DNA of 64,000 nt from Jaltomata sinuosa (lineage: Eukaryota > Streptophyta > Magnoliopsida > Solanales > Solanaceae): the NCBI GenBank assembly GCA_003996215.1, contig QJPP01004105.1, forward strand, positions 1 through 64,000. Direction: 5' to 3'. This document shows, piece after piece, positions 42,351 through 54,600 of this stretch. Position 1 is the stretch's first letter; each line of letters starts with the position of its first letter. A program made the position numbers and the translations under genes. The notes below the pieces were generated by a model. It had not been told where the DNA came from, did no database searches, and saw only the letters and a program-made list of their open reading frames with translations.

Positions 42351-44580
42351 TAACTATAAAATACAAATGCTGGTGCAAATGCAAATACAAACATAAACTG
42401 ATGCTAATACAAATACAAAAATAAAACTTAAGTCATCCCAATCACTGTCGGGACCACCACAAAACTGTCGGAACCACCATAAAACTGGTCGGGACCACCA
42501 CAAAAATAAAATATCATTGCCTATCAATCAAAATACAAATATAAACTTAAGTCGCCCCAACAACTATCGAAATCACCGCGAAAATAAAACATCATTGCCA
42601 GACAAAATTTCAAAAAGAAAAAAAAGAAATCTGCCAGAAATAAAAAATCACTTCAGATCTGCCGAAAAAGAAATTCGACGCACCACCATCACTTCAAATC
42701 TGTCGAAAATAAAACATCACTTCTAGAATTAGCCGGGATGGTGAAGGGAGTAAAAATGACAGAGAGGGACGGTCCTCCATCCTTACGAATAACTGTAAAT
42801 CGAATGCAACAATGGAAGATAAGAAAAAACATAATGGTGAGAATATTGAGATTGTGGGAGAGAGGTTTGATTGAAAAGGGAAGTGAATATTGATTATTGG
42901 GATTATAGGAGAGAGGTTTGATTGAAAAGGGAAGTGAATATTGATTGGGCGTGATTTAAGGAAGGAGATTCAACTCTTCTAATTGTATTTGGAGTTATGT
43001 GTGAGCCTGGGCAAAATATTGCTATATTATTGTGGACAGTAATTTTTTAAAAGTGTTGTTATGAATTATAATTAAGGGTTTAAGTATGTCATGCCACCTA
43101 ATTTTCTCAAAAAGTAATTAGTTTAGAGAATTGAGATCATTTAAAACGTAAAAATCACGTCATGTCTTTCTCCCGAGACAATTAAAACGTACCGATAAAT
43201 GATACTTTCTTTATTTCTCTATTTCAATTTGTCTTTCTCCTTATAGTATATGTATACAAAAAATTATTCTTATTGAATATTTTGTGTATGATAAATATGT
43301 ATTAAACGTAAAATTAATGTAAAATTAGTGTATAATGCATACACACTAAAGATATACATATTATACAGTTCTCATGCATTATTTGTACATAGACAAAGAT
43401 TATCAAAAAGGAAATGGAGATCGCCAAAAAATATTATCCAATCACATTTGTACCAGATGATCATAGATTTGATAATTTCACGGCGTTTATATGAAATTTG
43501 ATAAAAGCACGCGCTTTGAATAACTGCTTAAACTCTACCTTGTTTTCTCTGTGATTTTATTGCCACCAATATCACTGTTGAAATAATAAATAATAGCAAA
43601 AAAAGAGAGAAAGGGAAGGAACGAATGAAGCTTCAAAAATGTCGTCATTGAAAAAAATTAATTTGGAAGATTCATATGAGAGAAAAAAATTGTTCTTTGT
43701 TTTTATAACCGTAAATCGCCCACATGAATTTTCTGTGTTCTTTCTTTCTATAATCGTTCTTTTTTTGTTTTCTCCCTCTATGTATTCGCCAAACTATAGA
43801 AAAAAGGCTATGCATTAAATTAAAGAGAACAGATAAATGTATAATATTGTAAGACCCCAAAAATTTCATGGTCTTTAATGTCTATTAGAAGGATTAACGG
43901 ATATTACAATTCTCGTTTTACATGTTAAATCTTGATCGTTGTATGGTGAAAAAAAGAAGAAGAATTATATAGATTTTCTTAATGTCGGAAATTACGTATG
44001 TCAGGTTATAATTATTGGAGCTGATTTAATAGGTGATATATAAAGGAAAAATATATCTTATAATTATAGATTAGTGGGATCCCAAATTTATTTTACTTAC
44101 TTTGATTTTAGGTCGAATTTAATAGGTGGATCAAGTTTAATTGAGAGTAGATATAAATTTTAAAAAAATTAAAATTCACATGAACACCACGTAGTATTTA
44201 TTCAAAATTGGACGAGAATATAACTTTAAAAAGTACAGAAGTAAAGTTGATCATTTTTCGTCACTTTTTCTCTGCTAGATGGTTAAAACTTCGTCTGAGT
44301 CCGTGTCCTATCAAGAAGTCCACTAGAAATCAAAAATTATTAAAGAAACAACAAAACCTTTCTTTTGTTAATATATTTCTGTGATAATTTGACTATGATT
44401 TATTTAATTTATTAGGTTTTAAATTAATTATTCAATAATATTTTTAACATATATAAAATTCGAGTTAAAACTACTAAATTTGAATGATTCCATAATTAAT
44501 TTTATGTACTTTCCGTTGCACCTTCATGTGAGGTGTATTACTCACATCATGAATATCGTTGTTTAAATGACTTATAAGTC
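42351..44580. other. Intergenic DNA with small duplications
   Basis: No supported gene. CGG(G/A)ACCACCA repeats lie at 42450-42500, and a 45-bp direct duplication containing GAGAGAGGTTTGATTGAAAA is at 42858-42945. The 69-codon plus ORF at 42517-42726 and the minus ORF at 43672-43869 have no domain content. Confidence 0.4.
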
Positions 44581-44587
44581 TTGTTAT

Positions 44588-44862
44588 ATCTATTTAACGT
44601 GTTAAACATGCAATGAGATTCATTAAGCAATCTCTTGCATGGTGGAGGAGGTTCCAAAAAAAAGTGATTTTAAATAATTTATTTTATCTGTTAAACATGT
44701 TAAACATGCAATAAGATCCATTAAACAAGCTCTTGTTGGGTGGAGGAGGTTTCAGAAAAGTAATTTGAAATAATTTATTTTATCTATTAAACGTGTTAGA
44801 CATGCAATGAAATATATTAAGCAATCTTTTTCAAAGTGAAAGAGGTTTCCAGAAATTAATTG
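44588..44862. repeat. Three tandem copies of an about 100-bp repeat
   Basis: Units carry (G/A)TTA(A/G)ACATGCAAT(G/A)A followed by CAATCTCTT-type and GG(A/T)GGAGGTT(C/T)C segments, near 44600, 44700 and 44805. Confidence 0.75.
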
Positions 44863-45253
44863 TGACGATGAACAATTAAATTGCAAAAAGTTATTATGAC
44901 TTGTGACTCATTTCGTCTCAATTTATGCGATATATTCGAACTAGGCATGAACCTAAAATAAATATTTTTAGAATTTTTCTTTAAACAACAAAATAAGTAT
45001 TTTTCTTTTTGGGAACCAAAATTACAGCAACCGACACTTGGTTTCATTGAAATTTGTGAAATTACTATTATGTCCTTCACATCATCAAAAAAATACATTG
45101 GAACTATCTCTAAAGGTCCCCACTAAAATTGTCTTTTTATAAGTTTAATTGATGAATAAACATGACATTTTCCATATGTTCATTTAAGTTTACTTGATTG
45201 GTAGTAGTAACATTTACTACTACTAATTGTCATTACAAACTTACTGACAATTA

Positions 45254-45834
45254 CTCCCATTGTTCCCAAGTAAATGATGTTTTAGTGAGCGTTTGACCAT
45301 GATTTTTTTTTACTTTTTTCCGAAGTTGAATTTCAGAAATGGTGTTTGATCATGAAAATATAAAAAATTCCGGAATTCAACTTAAAGTTGAATTCCGAAA
45401 TTTGAAAAACAAGAAAAAGTTGTTTTCACTTTTCACTTCTCTCACAAAAAGTAAAAAATAACTCCAATTTATATTCATGGCCAAACACAACTCGAGCTCC
45501 AACTTCAACTTCAACTCCAACTCCAACTCCAATTTGGTATTTGATTTTCATGGCCAAACGGCCACTAAAAGTCTTTTTATTTTATTCCAAAATAAGTGAC
45601 GTTTTAGGATTTTAAGAAGGATTTGATCATATTCTTTCAAAATTATCTTTGTTTTAATACATGAAGTTTTACACTATTACAAAATCACTTCTTTTTTTGA
45701 GGCATTTAATTTGGGATAAGCTAGTAAAAGTACTCCTTTTTTTTTAGAAATAAGTAATTTTTTAGGGGTATGTCCAAACTTAAAACATCAGTTATTTAAA
45801 CTTAAAACATCAGTTATTTAAGAGCGGTGGGAGT
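45254..45834. mobile_element. Nested miniature elements: a hAT-like MITE inside a Stowaway-like MITE
   Basis: The outer ends are CTCCCATTGTTCCC (45254) and GAGCGGTGGGAG (45834), each flanked by TA. Within it, about 45281-45570, inverted ends TTTAGTGAGCGTTTGACCATG and its near-complement CATGGCCAAACGGCCACTAAA mark a second element, which is consistent with a common Solanaceae miniature transposon with hAT-like ends. A short direct duplication (TTAAAACATCAGTTATTTAA) occurs near the right outer end. Confidence 0.65.
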
Positions 45835-47735
45835 AGTAGAATAAACATTTTAAGCACCTCTAAATTTACTTTTGTACCATCTAATAATTCATTATCATGT
45901 GAACATGTTTTATTAGGCGCAATAAAAAGCTTTCAATTTTTCATTTGTATCAGGCTTAACTTTATCTCAGTTTTGTCGAGGAAGCAATCTCATTTTTCAT
46001 CTTCAATTATCAAAATATGCAAAAAAAATTACTTTTCGTGAATGTCTAGATTCAATAATTGGGAGTGTTGATATCGATATTGACCATTTGCCCCTCTGTT
46101 ATTTAACAGAATTTTTAATGCTTGTGTGTCAATCAATTCCTTTACTTCGCTTCTTCCCTTTTCTTTCTTTCACTATTCTCACTTAGTCCCCAACGTAACT
46201 TTGATTGCTTTATTGGGATAGAACCAATGGCTTAGTAAGTGACGATTTAACGACCCTCTTGTATATGTAAGAGCTACCTTATTACTATATAAAGAAGAAA
46301 GTTTTCCAGCTCGTTGATGATTGAGGTTGACAATTAAATTTAAACTAGTTCGACTAACTTAAATTTGTACTTTGCTATATTAAAGGGCAAAACGCTCCCT
46401 ACTAAAGAATTTTCTTTTTGGGCTTGAATTTGAGACCTTGATCGGATTAAGAGTAGCACAATCAATTTTTTATTTTTTTTTATGGTAGTTTCGTCAAAAC
46501 ATGTCTCATCAATAAGAGGTTTTTGACGAAAAGTTTATCGAAAATGTTATCAACGAGTCAAATTATGATAAATTCCATTAAAAAATAGCAATCTTTTAAT
46601 AATATAATAAAATCTCTTGGTAGTTTGTTCATGTATATTTCAAGCCAAAAGAAATTTTCTCCAACTTTTGTTAATTGCATTTCCAAATAAATTAAATCAT
46701 GAAAGTGCCATTTTTTGACCTTGGTAAGAAAAATTAACACAAAAAAAATGAAAGTGGTATATACTGTTATTATGTTGTATCTTAAAGGGTGATATAGTAA
46801 TTAAACATGAAGTGAAAAGGGCAATGATATCTTGAAGAAAACAGAGATGACACATTGACAGTTTGGTAGGCTTCTGGAGGAACCAATTGTAGATGAACAC
46901 GTGTAATTGTACCTTAATACAGTTTGTGGTACCTATAAAATAACTCTCCTCATGAAGGAAGAAATTATTAGTTAGAATCTACTTGACATAATTGGTACTT
47001 CGTTTGAACATGATCTGAAATCAGATTGATTTGAAGCTGAAGTTTTGCTTTGACATTTAATTTAGATTTCTTAAGTTATATTTATTCTTATAAATATAAA
47101 ACTCCACATTGAAAAAGACATCCCTTTGTCTTGATGTGGGCTAGACAGATGCTCCGACATTATCCTCAAGGCATATTTCCTTCTCCAGTGGAGAGATCAA
47201 ATTTTTCATTAAGGTGATTCAAAATATGAAAAGTAAATATATATATATATATAAAATAATTTTAATCATGTATATACAATACAGAGGACCCCGCGTTTCA
47301 ATCTGAGCCATAGAGACCAGCTAACAGTTCCATTATGGTCTCTATACCCCTCTTGTACCTCCTGTTTCAGGTTTTATGGAAGCTGAGCCATCTGTATTCA
47401 ACTTATTTAACATCTGTTGCATCTCTAATTACACTCTTAGCCTTTACCTAACTCGTAAATAAATCTTCAAGGTCAAAAGTAAAAAGAATTACAAATGAGG
47501 CAAAATTTGTTTAAAATAAAATTTTCCCCATAAGGTAAATGGATTGTTCAAAATCCCTCATTTTCAAGGTCATTCTTGAAATCACCCCACGAAAGTGTTT
47601 TTTTTAAATAATTCTCCCAATTATTGATAAGGGGTTAAGTTCATAAATAACTTGTGTAAGGGGTGTTTTGCTTAACATAATTTTTAGAAAATACTAGCCA
47701 AAGTTTTTATTGCCCATCAAATATAAGCATAGAAA
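45835..47735. other. Intergenic DNA upstream of PEX6
   Basis: No supported gene. A less AT-rich patch at 47110-47460 looks like a retrotransposed or genic remnant but gives no recognisable translation in either strand. The minus ORFs at 46558-46900 lack domains. Confidence 0.4.
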
Positions 47736-47737
47736 TA

Positions 47738-48480
47738 AATTAACTTTCGAAGTTCATAATATTTCAAGACAGTGAACCTGTTTAATTGATCATAAATTTT
47801 ACCTTCTCATCAAAAGGAAACTTACGCTTGATGAAAATATACGCAAAATTTTCTAGTCTATTACCTATACGATAGAAGTTTAGGATATTTCAAGACAATA
47901 AACTCATTCAATCGATCACAAATTTTATCTTTTAAGTAAACAAAAAATTAAACTTATACATGATAGGCAACACAAATCCTTCCAAAAAAAAATTTTCAAG
48001 TTAAAAGTCATTTTTATAAAAATTAATAAGCGAAGATAAAAATTCAATACCGAACACTGAGTCTTTTACCTATATGATAGAAGTTCAGGATATTTCAAGA
48101 CAATAAATCCATTCAATCAATCATAAATTTTATTTTTTAAATAAATAAAAATTAGAAATTATACTTGATAGGCAACACAAATTCTTCCCAAATTTTTTTT
48201 TTCAAGTTAAAAGTCATTTTTATAAAAAATAATAAGCGAAGATAAATATTTAAGATCGAACACTAAGTCTTTTACCTATACGATAGAAGTTCAGGATATT
48301 TCAAGACAATAAACTCATTCAATAGGTCACAAATTTTATTTTTTAAATAATTTTTTTTTTAGAAATTATACATGATAGGCAACACAAATCCTTCCCAATA
48401 AATTTTTTCAAGTTAAAAGTCATTTTTGTAAAAAATAATAAAGGAAGATAAAAATTCAAGATCGAACACTTTTGGAGACA
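47738..48480. repeat. Tandem repeat upstream of PEX6, about 205-bp units
   Basis: GAAGTT(C/T)AGGATATTTCAAGAC recurs at 47876, 48081 and 48287, with a more divergent and shorter copy at 47738. Units share CATGATAGGCAACACAAAT and AAGTTAAAAGTCATTTTT. The last unit ends about 215 bp before the PEX6 start codon, so the array is in or next to its promoter. Confidence 0.85.
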
Positions 48481-48697
48481 CGAGACGTTATTTAGTGATT
48501 GGTAAGAGGTCCAACCCGAATCTAAAAATCCGACCCGACAATTGTGCTGACAACATATCTCTCTCTGTATAGTGAACTCTCCATTCTTGATTTGCTCAAT
48601 TTGCAGTAACAAATTCACCAAAAATCGCATTTTTTTCTACCCAATATGAACTTCAAATTCCCATTTTAACATCAAAAATTGGAAACTAGGGTTCATT

Positions 48698-51600
48698 ATG
48701 GTTGAAAAAAGAAAGCCTTTAATTCTTTCTTCAACCAAAAATCTGCTTAATTCACTCTTGAATTCAGAAACCCAAACCCAAATTTCATTATTGTCAACAG
48801 TACAATTGAGAGCTGGAATTCTTCAAGTATCAAAAGATGAAACCAAGATTTTGAACCCCAAAATTGTTAATCTTGATGATTGTGCTTTGGTGGGGTTAAC
48901 TATTTCTCAGCTTAGAAGACTTTGTATTACTTCTGGTTCACTGGTATGATATGATTATACCCAATTTTACATTTTTACATGTGGATATATTTTTGTTGAT
49001 GGAATATAAAATGATGAAACTAGAGTCGGAGCCAGAATTTGAAGCTTATGGGGTCGGAATTCTAGTCATTTTAAGTTACTGGGTGCTAAATTACTCCCTC
49101 TGTTTCAATTTGGTTGTCTGATTTTTACATGACACGGAGTTTAAGAAAGTAAAGATTGACTTTTGAATTTTGTGGTCTTAAACTAAACATATGTAGAATT
49201 TGAAGTTTATGGGGTTGAGATTCTAATCATTTTTAAGTTCTTGGGTTCTGAATTAAGTACGGAGGCTAAATATTGTGGATATATATTTTTTGGTGGAATA
49301 AGAAGATGATGAGACCAGTGTCTGAGCCAAGCCAAAATTTGAAATTTATGGGTTAGGATTCTAGTCATTTTAAGTTATGGGGTTTTAAATTAATAATTTG
49401 TACTCCTTCAGTTCACTTTTACATGTCACGTTTCGCTTATCGAGAGTCAAACGGTATGGACTTTGATCAACATCTTAAGATGTATTTTTCCATGGTATAA
49501 TATGTGAAGGATTGCAACCTATAGTATTTTTTTGTGTAGTTTTCGAATATCTAAATTAATCTAATTCAATTTAGCTCCGAAGATTAGTCAAATTGACTCT
49601 CGTGAAGCAAAACGTGACAAGTAAAAGTGAACTGAGGGAGTACATTTTTGACCGAATCTATATTCTAGCTGTGCCCCGGGAGGAGACTCGAAAAATATGT
49701 TGAATTGATATTTCCTCGTCTAAAGACTTAAACTCGGTATTTAATTATTGGTATTGATGGATGATAATGAGACCAGAGTTAGATCCAGATTTTGAAGCTT
49801 ATGGGGTTGGGATTCGGGTTATTTTAAGTTACTGGGTTCTACATTGATAATTTGTACATTATTGACCGGATCCGTAGTCTAGTTGCGTCCAGGGAGGAGA
49901 CTCGAAAAATATGTTGAATTGATATTGCCTCCTCTAAAGACTTAAACTTGGTAAAAAATTATTGGTGTTGATGGATGATGATGAGACCAGGGTCAGAGCT
50001 AGAATTTGAAGCTCATGTGGTTGGGATTCTAGTCACTTTAAGTTACTGGGTTCTGAATTAATAATTGGGTTCAGATGAATCCACAATTCGAATTCTAGCT
50101 GCGTTCCTCGAGGAGACTCGAAGAATATGTTTAATTGGTCTAAAGACTTAAACTTGGTAAAAAATTATTGTTGTTGATGGATGAGGATGAGACATGAGCT
50201 TTGACTCTATTACCATATGTCGAATTGAGTATAAGACCTGAACTTTGGAGAGTGATACTTTAATTTAAGTATTTAGGTTTTTGTGCTTATCTTCATTGTA
50301 TTATGCTAAAGACGGAAACTTTAGACCAGGATTCTAAGGGTCATCATTTTCTCCATGAAGTGTTGATATAGGTGTTCTTGGTTTCTTCTTGTTTGTTTTC
50401 TTTTTTGATTCTTGGCTGCAATGCTGGCTTTGCTTAAATCCGTGACAAGTCTTAGATGGAGACTGCGTAGAGAGTGATTTATTGTTCATTATACGTTCAT
50501 TTATTTGCGTATCTGAAATTGGAATGTTACTTGGCTTGCTTGGGGAAGCTTGGCATGCTGATCGCTATTGTGGATTTAGCTTCTTCCTTTCATACTTCAT
50601 CAAATAAGTGATCTTCCGTGCGATAATTTTGCAACTAAATAACAAATTGCACTAAGGCTACTTGTGAAAAAATGTGGCAGTAAAGATGTAGCACTATTTG
50701 CATATACCTTAGTCCAGCTGATAAAATTACCATCAACAGCTAACTCCTTTTATCGATCTTGTTTTAACTAGTTACTGCCTCACTAACTTAGGCATACATG
50801 ATTCTTTTTGACTTTGTGCTCCCTCTTTTTTGCCATAGGTACTCATCAAGAATGTCAATACAAGTCAACAAAGAATTGGACAAGTGGTAGTTCTAGATCC
50901 TCCCAGTTCAGACGAAGTTTTATCTGAGCGTAGCTCATCACTGTCACATTCTTCCCTGACCACATTTCTCTTGCCATTACATAGCTATCCTGATTGTCAC
51001 TGTATTAAACCGGATGGAGAAGTTGCTTATTTATCTCCAATTCTGGCATTTAACCTTAATTTACATTTGTCATGCTTGAGATCAATGATTCACCAAGGCA
51101 AAGAAGCTTTGTCACCAATATTTGAGGCCAAATCAGATAACATAGTGAGTGGAAAAGATAATGCTCTCATTACTCTAGGACTTGAACCTTTGGATCAGTT
51201 GCCAAAATATGCCACACATCTGAGGGCTTCTTTTGTGAAGATACCGGAATGCGGGACTCTTGATTCAGTTAAAAAAAATTCATCTATAGAAGCTGAAGAT
51301 CGTCAAGAGTTGATCGATATGGAATTGAATAAGTACTTTGGAGTAGATAGATTACTTTCTAGAGGTGATCTTTTCAGTGTATGCATCAATTGGAACTGCA
51401 AATCAGCTCTGTGCATTCCTTGCAGTCAGAAGAAGCATGATGGTTCTGACCTCATATATTTCAAGGTTTTAGTTTTATTTCTTAATGTCATAGGTTCATG
51501 AGTTACTTAAATGCCTTGACACTCACTCTTATAAGTAAGCATCCCAGGTTGTGGGCATGGAACCTTCAGAAGAACCTGTTCTAAGAGTCAACCGTACTCG

Positions 51601-54600
51601 AACCGCCCTTGTACTTGGAGGGAATGTACCTTCTGCTGTTCCTCCAGATTTCTTGATTCCTCGGCCACAAGGTTCCCTGCCTTTACAAGTGAACACGGTG
51701 AAGACTTTAGCCTCCATACTCATACCACCATTGTGTCCATCAGCCCTTTCATCAAAATTTCGGGTTGTTGTGTTGTTGCATGGCTTGACTGGTATGTTTA
51801 GACTTTGTCATCTGTTGGTTAATTGGAAAGATGCTTCTTACTGAATGCATTTTGATCTTTTTTCTTTTCTCAACTGCTTTATGGTATTTTCTTTTGTCAC
51901 TTTTCACATGACGTTGCAGAAAATAGCATGATGGTTCTCAAGTTTGTTACATATCCACATAATCTCTAGGTCAGGAGTTCAGTGGTTAGATTATTTTAAA
52001 AAATGAACATGGTTTATATGTCTATAGTGGATGAGTAGGATAATGCTTAAGTTATCAGAAATGTCATTATCTAGTTTTCTTTGATAGATTTTTTAACATG
52101 TACTTCACAAAAAAGTTATGCAGGTAATAGCTGCAGCTTTGTCTATTTATAAAGTAATTGTCATTGATGGGTTATTTCAAAATTTTCTGCAGGATGTGGG
52201 AAGAGAACTGTGGTTAAATTTGTTGCTCGTCAATTAGGCCTTCATGTAGTGGAATATAACTGTCAGAGCATATTTGCAAATTCTGATAGAAAAATATCTG
52301 CTGCCCTTGCTGAAGCCTTCAGTATGGCTCGCAGGTATTTTGGACTGCCTAGGATTTACTGTCTATTATCTAACTACGTTGGAGCTCTACCATCAGGTTA
52401 TTGACTGTAAGTGGAAGTCAATATGTCAGGAACCTGATTTACATTGTTCCGTGGTAGATTGACTACGTAAGGCTAACCTAAGATTTTCTAACATATACAA
52501 TGCTACTCAGCCCTCAGTTAATTTGATTTTTCCTCTGTCAGAGTCTGTCTCAATGTCCCCGCCTTGAAGGAATAACTTTTTTGTAATTGAGAACATACAT
52601 TGGGGAATTCATCACTAGCTTCATGAGAATAAATTACACATGAAAAATCTTCACGTTTAAATAATTACAAGTTCTTTTGGATTCTCATATGTTTCATGAT
52701 TATCCCTTAATGGTTCCTCTGATCCAATTTATATAAGCTATTTTCCCTTTCACCTTTTTCAAGTTTATTTGGGCCTTTTTTCGGTAAGGTTAAAAAAAAA
52801 ATTCAAGAAAGGATTGCTCTCAGACTTGGGCCAATAATTTTCCACATGAGAAGCTGAAGGGAAATTGACTGACCCTACAAGGATTTTAAGCTGAAGAAAC
52901 AATTAAATCCCACTCAATTTCAATTTGCTCAGCAAAAAGCTCTCAGTTTCTAGTTTATTTGGTCCCTATGCTAAATGGAATCATCTTCCAGATCTGATAA
53001 ATCAAAATTGATAAAGTATTCCTAATTAATATTCTTTAGTAATTTTTTTACATCGATTGAATTGACCAACCAACCTCTTTTAGAACATTTTGACAATGAT
53101 ATTGAACATGTATTAAACTAACCTCAGTTCAGTAGGTAACACCGTCTACATTGGCCTTCCCCCGAGCCTGCATAGGCGGGAGCCTTATGGCCCTGGGGTT
53201 CCCCTGTTAAACTAACCTCAATTAAAGTCCATTCCAACTCTATTTTAAATGCATACTTGTCAAACAGTGTCAAGTATATCAACGTCAAAAAAACTGGTTG
53301 TCTTTAATGTGTTCTTTTATTCCCTTGAAATCAATTTTCACTACAGATACTCTCCTACAATTCTACTTCTTCGCCATTTTGAGGCCTTCCGTAACCTGGT
53401 CTCTAACGAGGGTTCACCACATGACCAAGTTGGTATGAACTTAGAAGTTGCATCTGTCATAAAGGAATTTACTGAGCCAATTGCTGAAGATGAAGAAATT
53501 TACTTAGAAGGCAGGTCAAATGCTCATGATGTAAGATAAAATCCAAGTTCCTTTGCTTTTCATGTCTTTGTGTTAGTCATATCATACTGAACGATGTTGA
53601 TGAATTTTCTTATGAATTATAATGATGATCATCAATTGGATTATTCTTTTTTCTTTCCTGTTCTCTTTTCAATGTTTTCATGTTCTAATTTACTCGGATT
53701 CATGCCTCATATGTATGGGAATATAAAGAAAGAGAGAGGCTCAGAAAGTTGAATTATTTTCGAGGTAGTATCACAGTCATTAGTCAGAATTGTGCAGAAG
53801 TTGCAAAAGAAATGATAAAATAGTTGTTACATGTGCTTCATAACAAGGCCTACTTGTACTTAATTGTTACCTGTGCTTCGTAAGAAATGAGTCAAAATAG
53901 TTGCATTTGGTTATAATTCAAAGCATGTCTGCTACATAAGATTTCCCGGAGTTGAGGTTGTCCACTCATTGGAGCTAAGTCCTCTTAATTTTATTAACTG
54001 CTGAGCAAATTTGTAATGTTGATAACTTATTACTCCCATTTGCGTCAAAATTTTACCAGCATCTGCAATTTTTGAATTTCTTCTACCACAATTTACCCCA
54101 TGCTCTTTCCTTATTATTATTATTTTTTATCCCATGCTCTTCCTCATCAAGTCCATTATTATGCGTATGGTTATTATTATATCCTCTGTTCTTTGGAGGT
54201 GGGGTTGGGGGTTGGGGAAGAGGGGAGGGCCTCTTGACAGATAGAAAGGCAATGACAGAAATATTACCTTCTATTGCCACCCCTTCTGAAAGGTGCTGCT
54301 TCACACGGTATACCGGAGAAGAGTCTGATTTATGTTTATTCTTGTCTTTTGTTGATGCAGCAAGTAAAGGTCACTCAACCTGTAAATCGGCACCCAGTGC
54401 TGTTAGTTGCTGCTGCTGATAGTCCTGAAGGACTTCCACCAACTATTAGGCGTTGTTTCAGTCATGAGATTAGCATGGATCCATTGAACGAAGAACAAAG
54501 GAAGGAAATGCTCTCCCAGTCTCTGCAACATGTTAGTGAACTACTTCCAAATGTAGGTAAACTTTATGTTTCCTTCTCTTTAGCCTGTAAGATCTTAATA

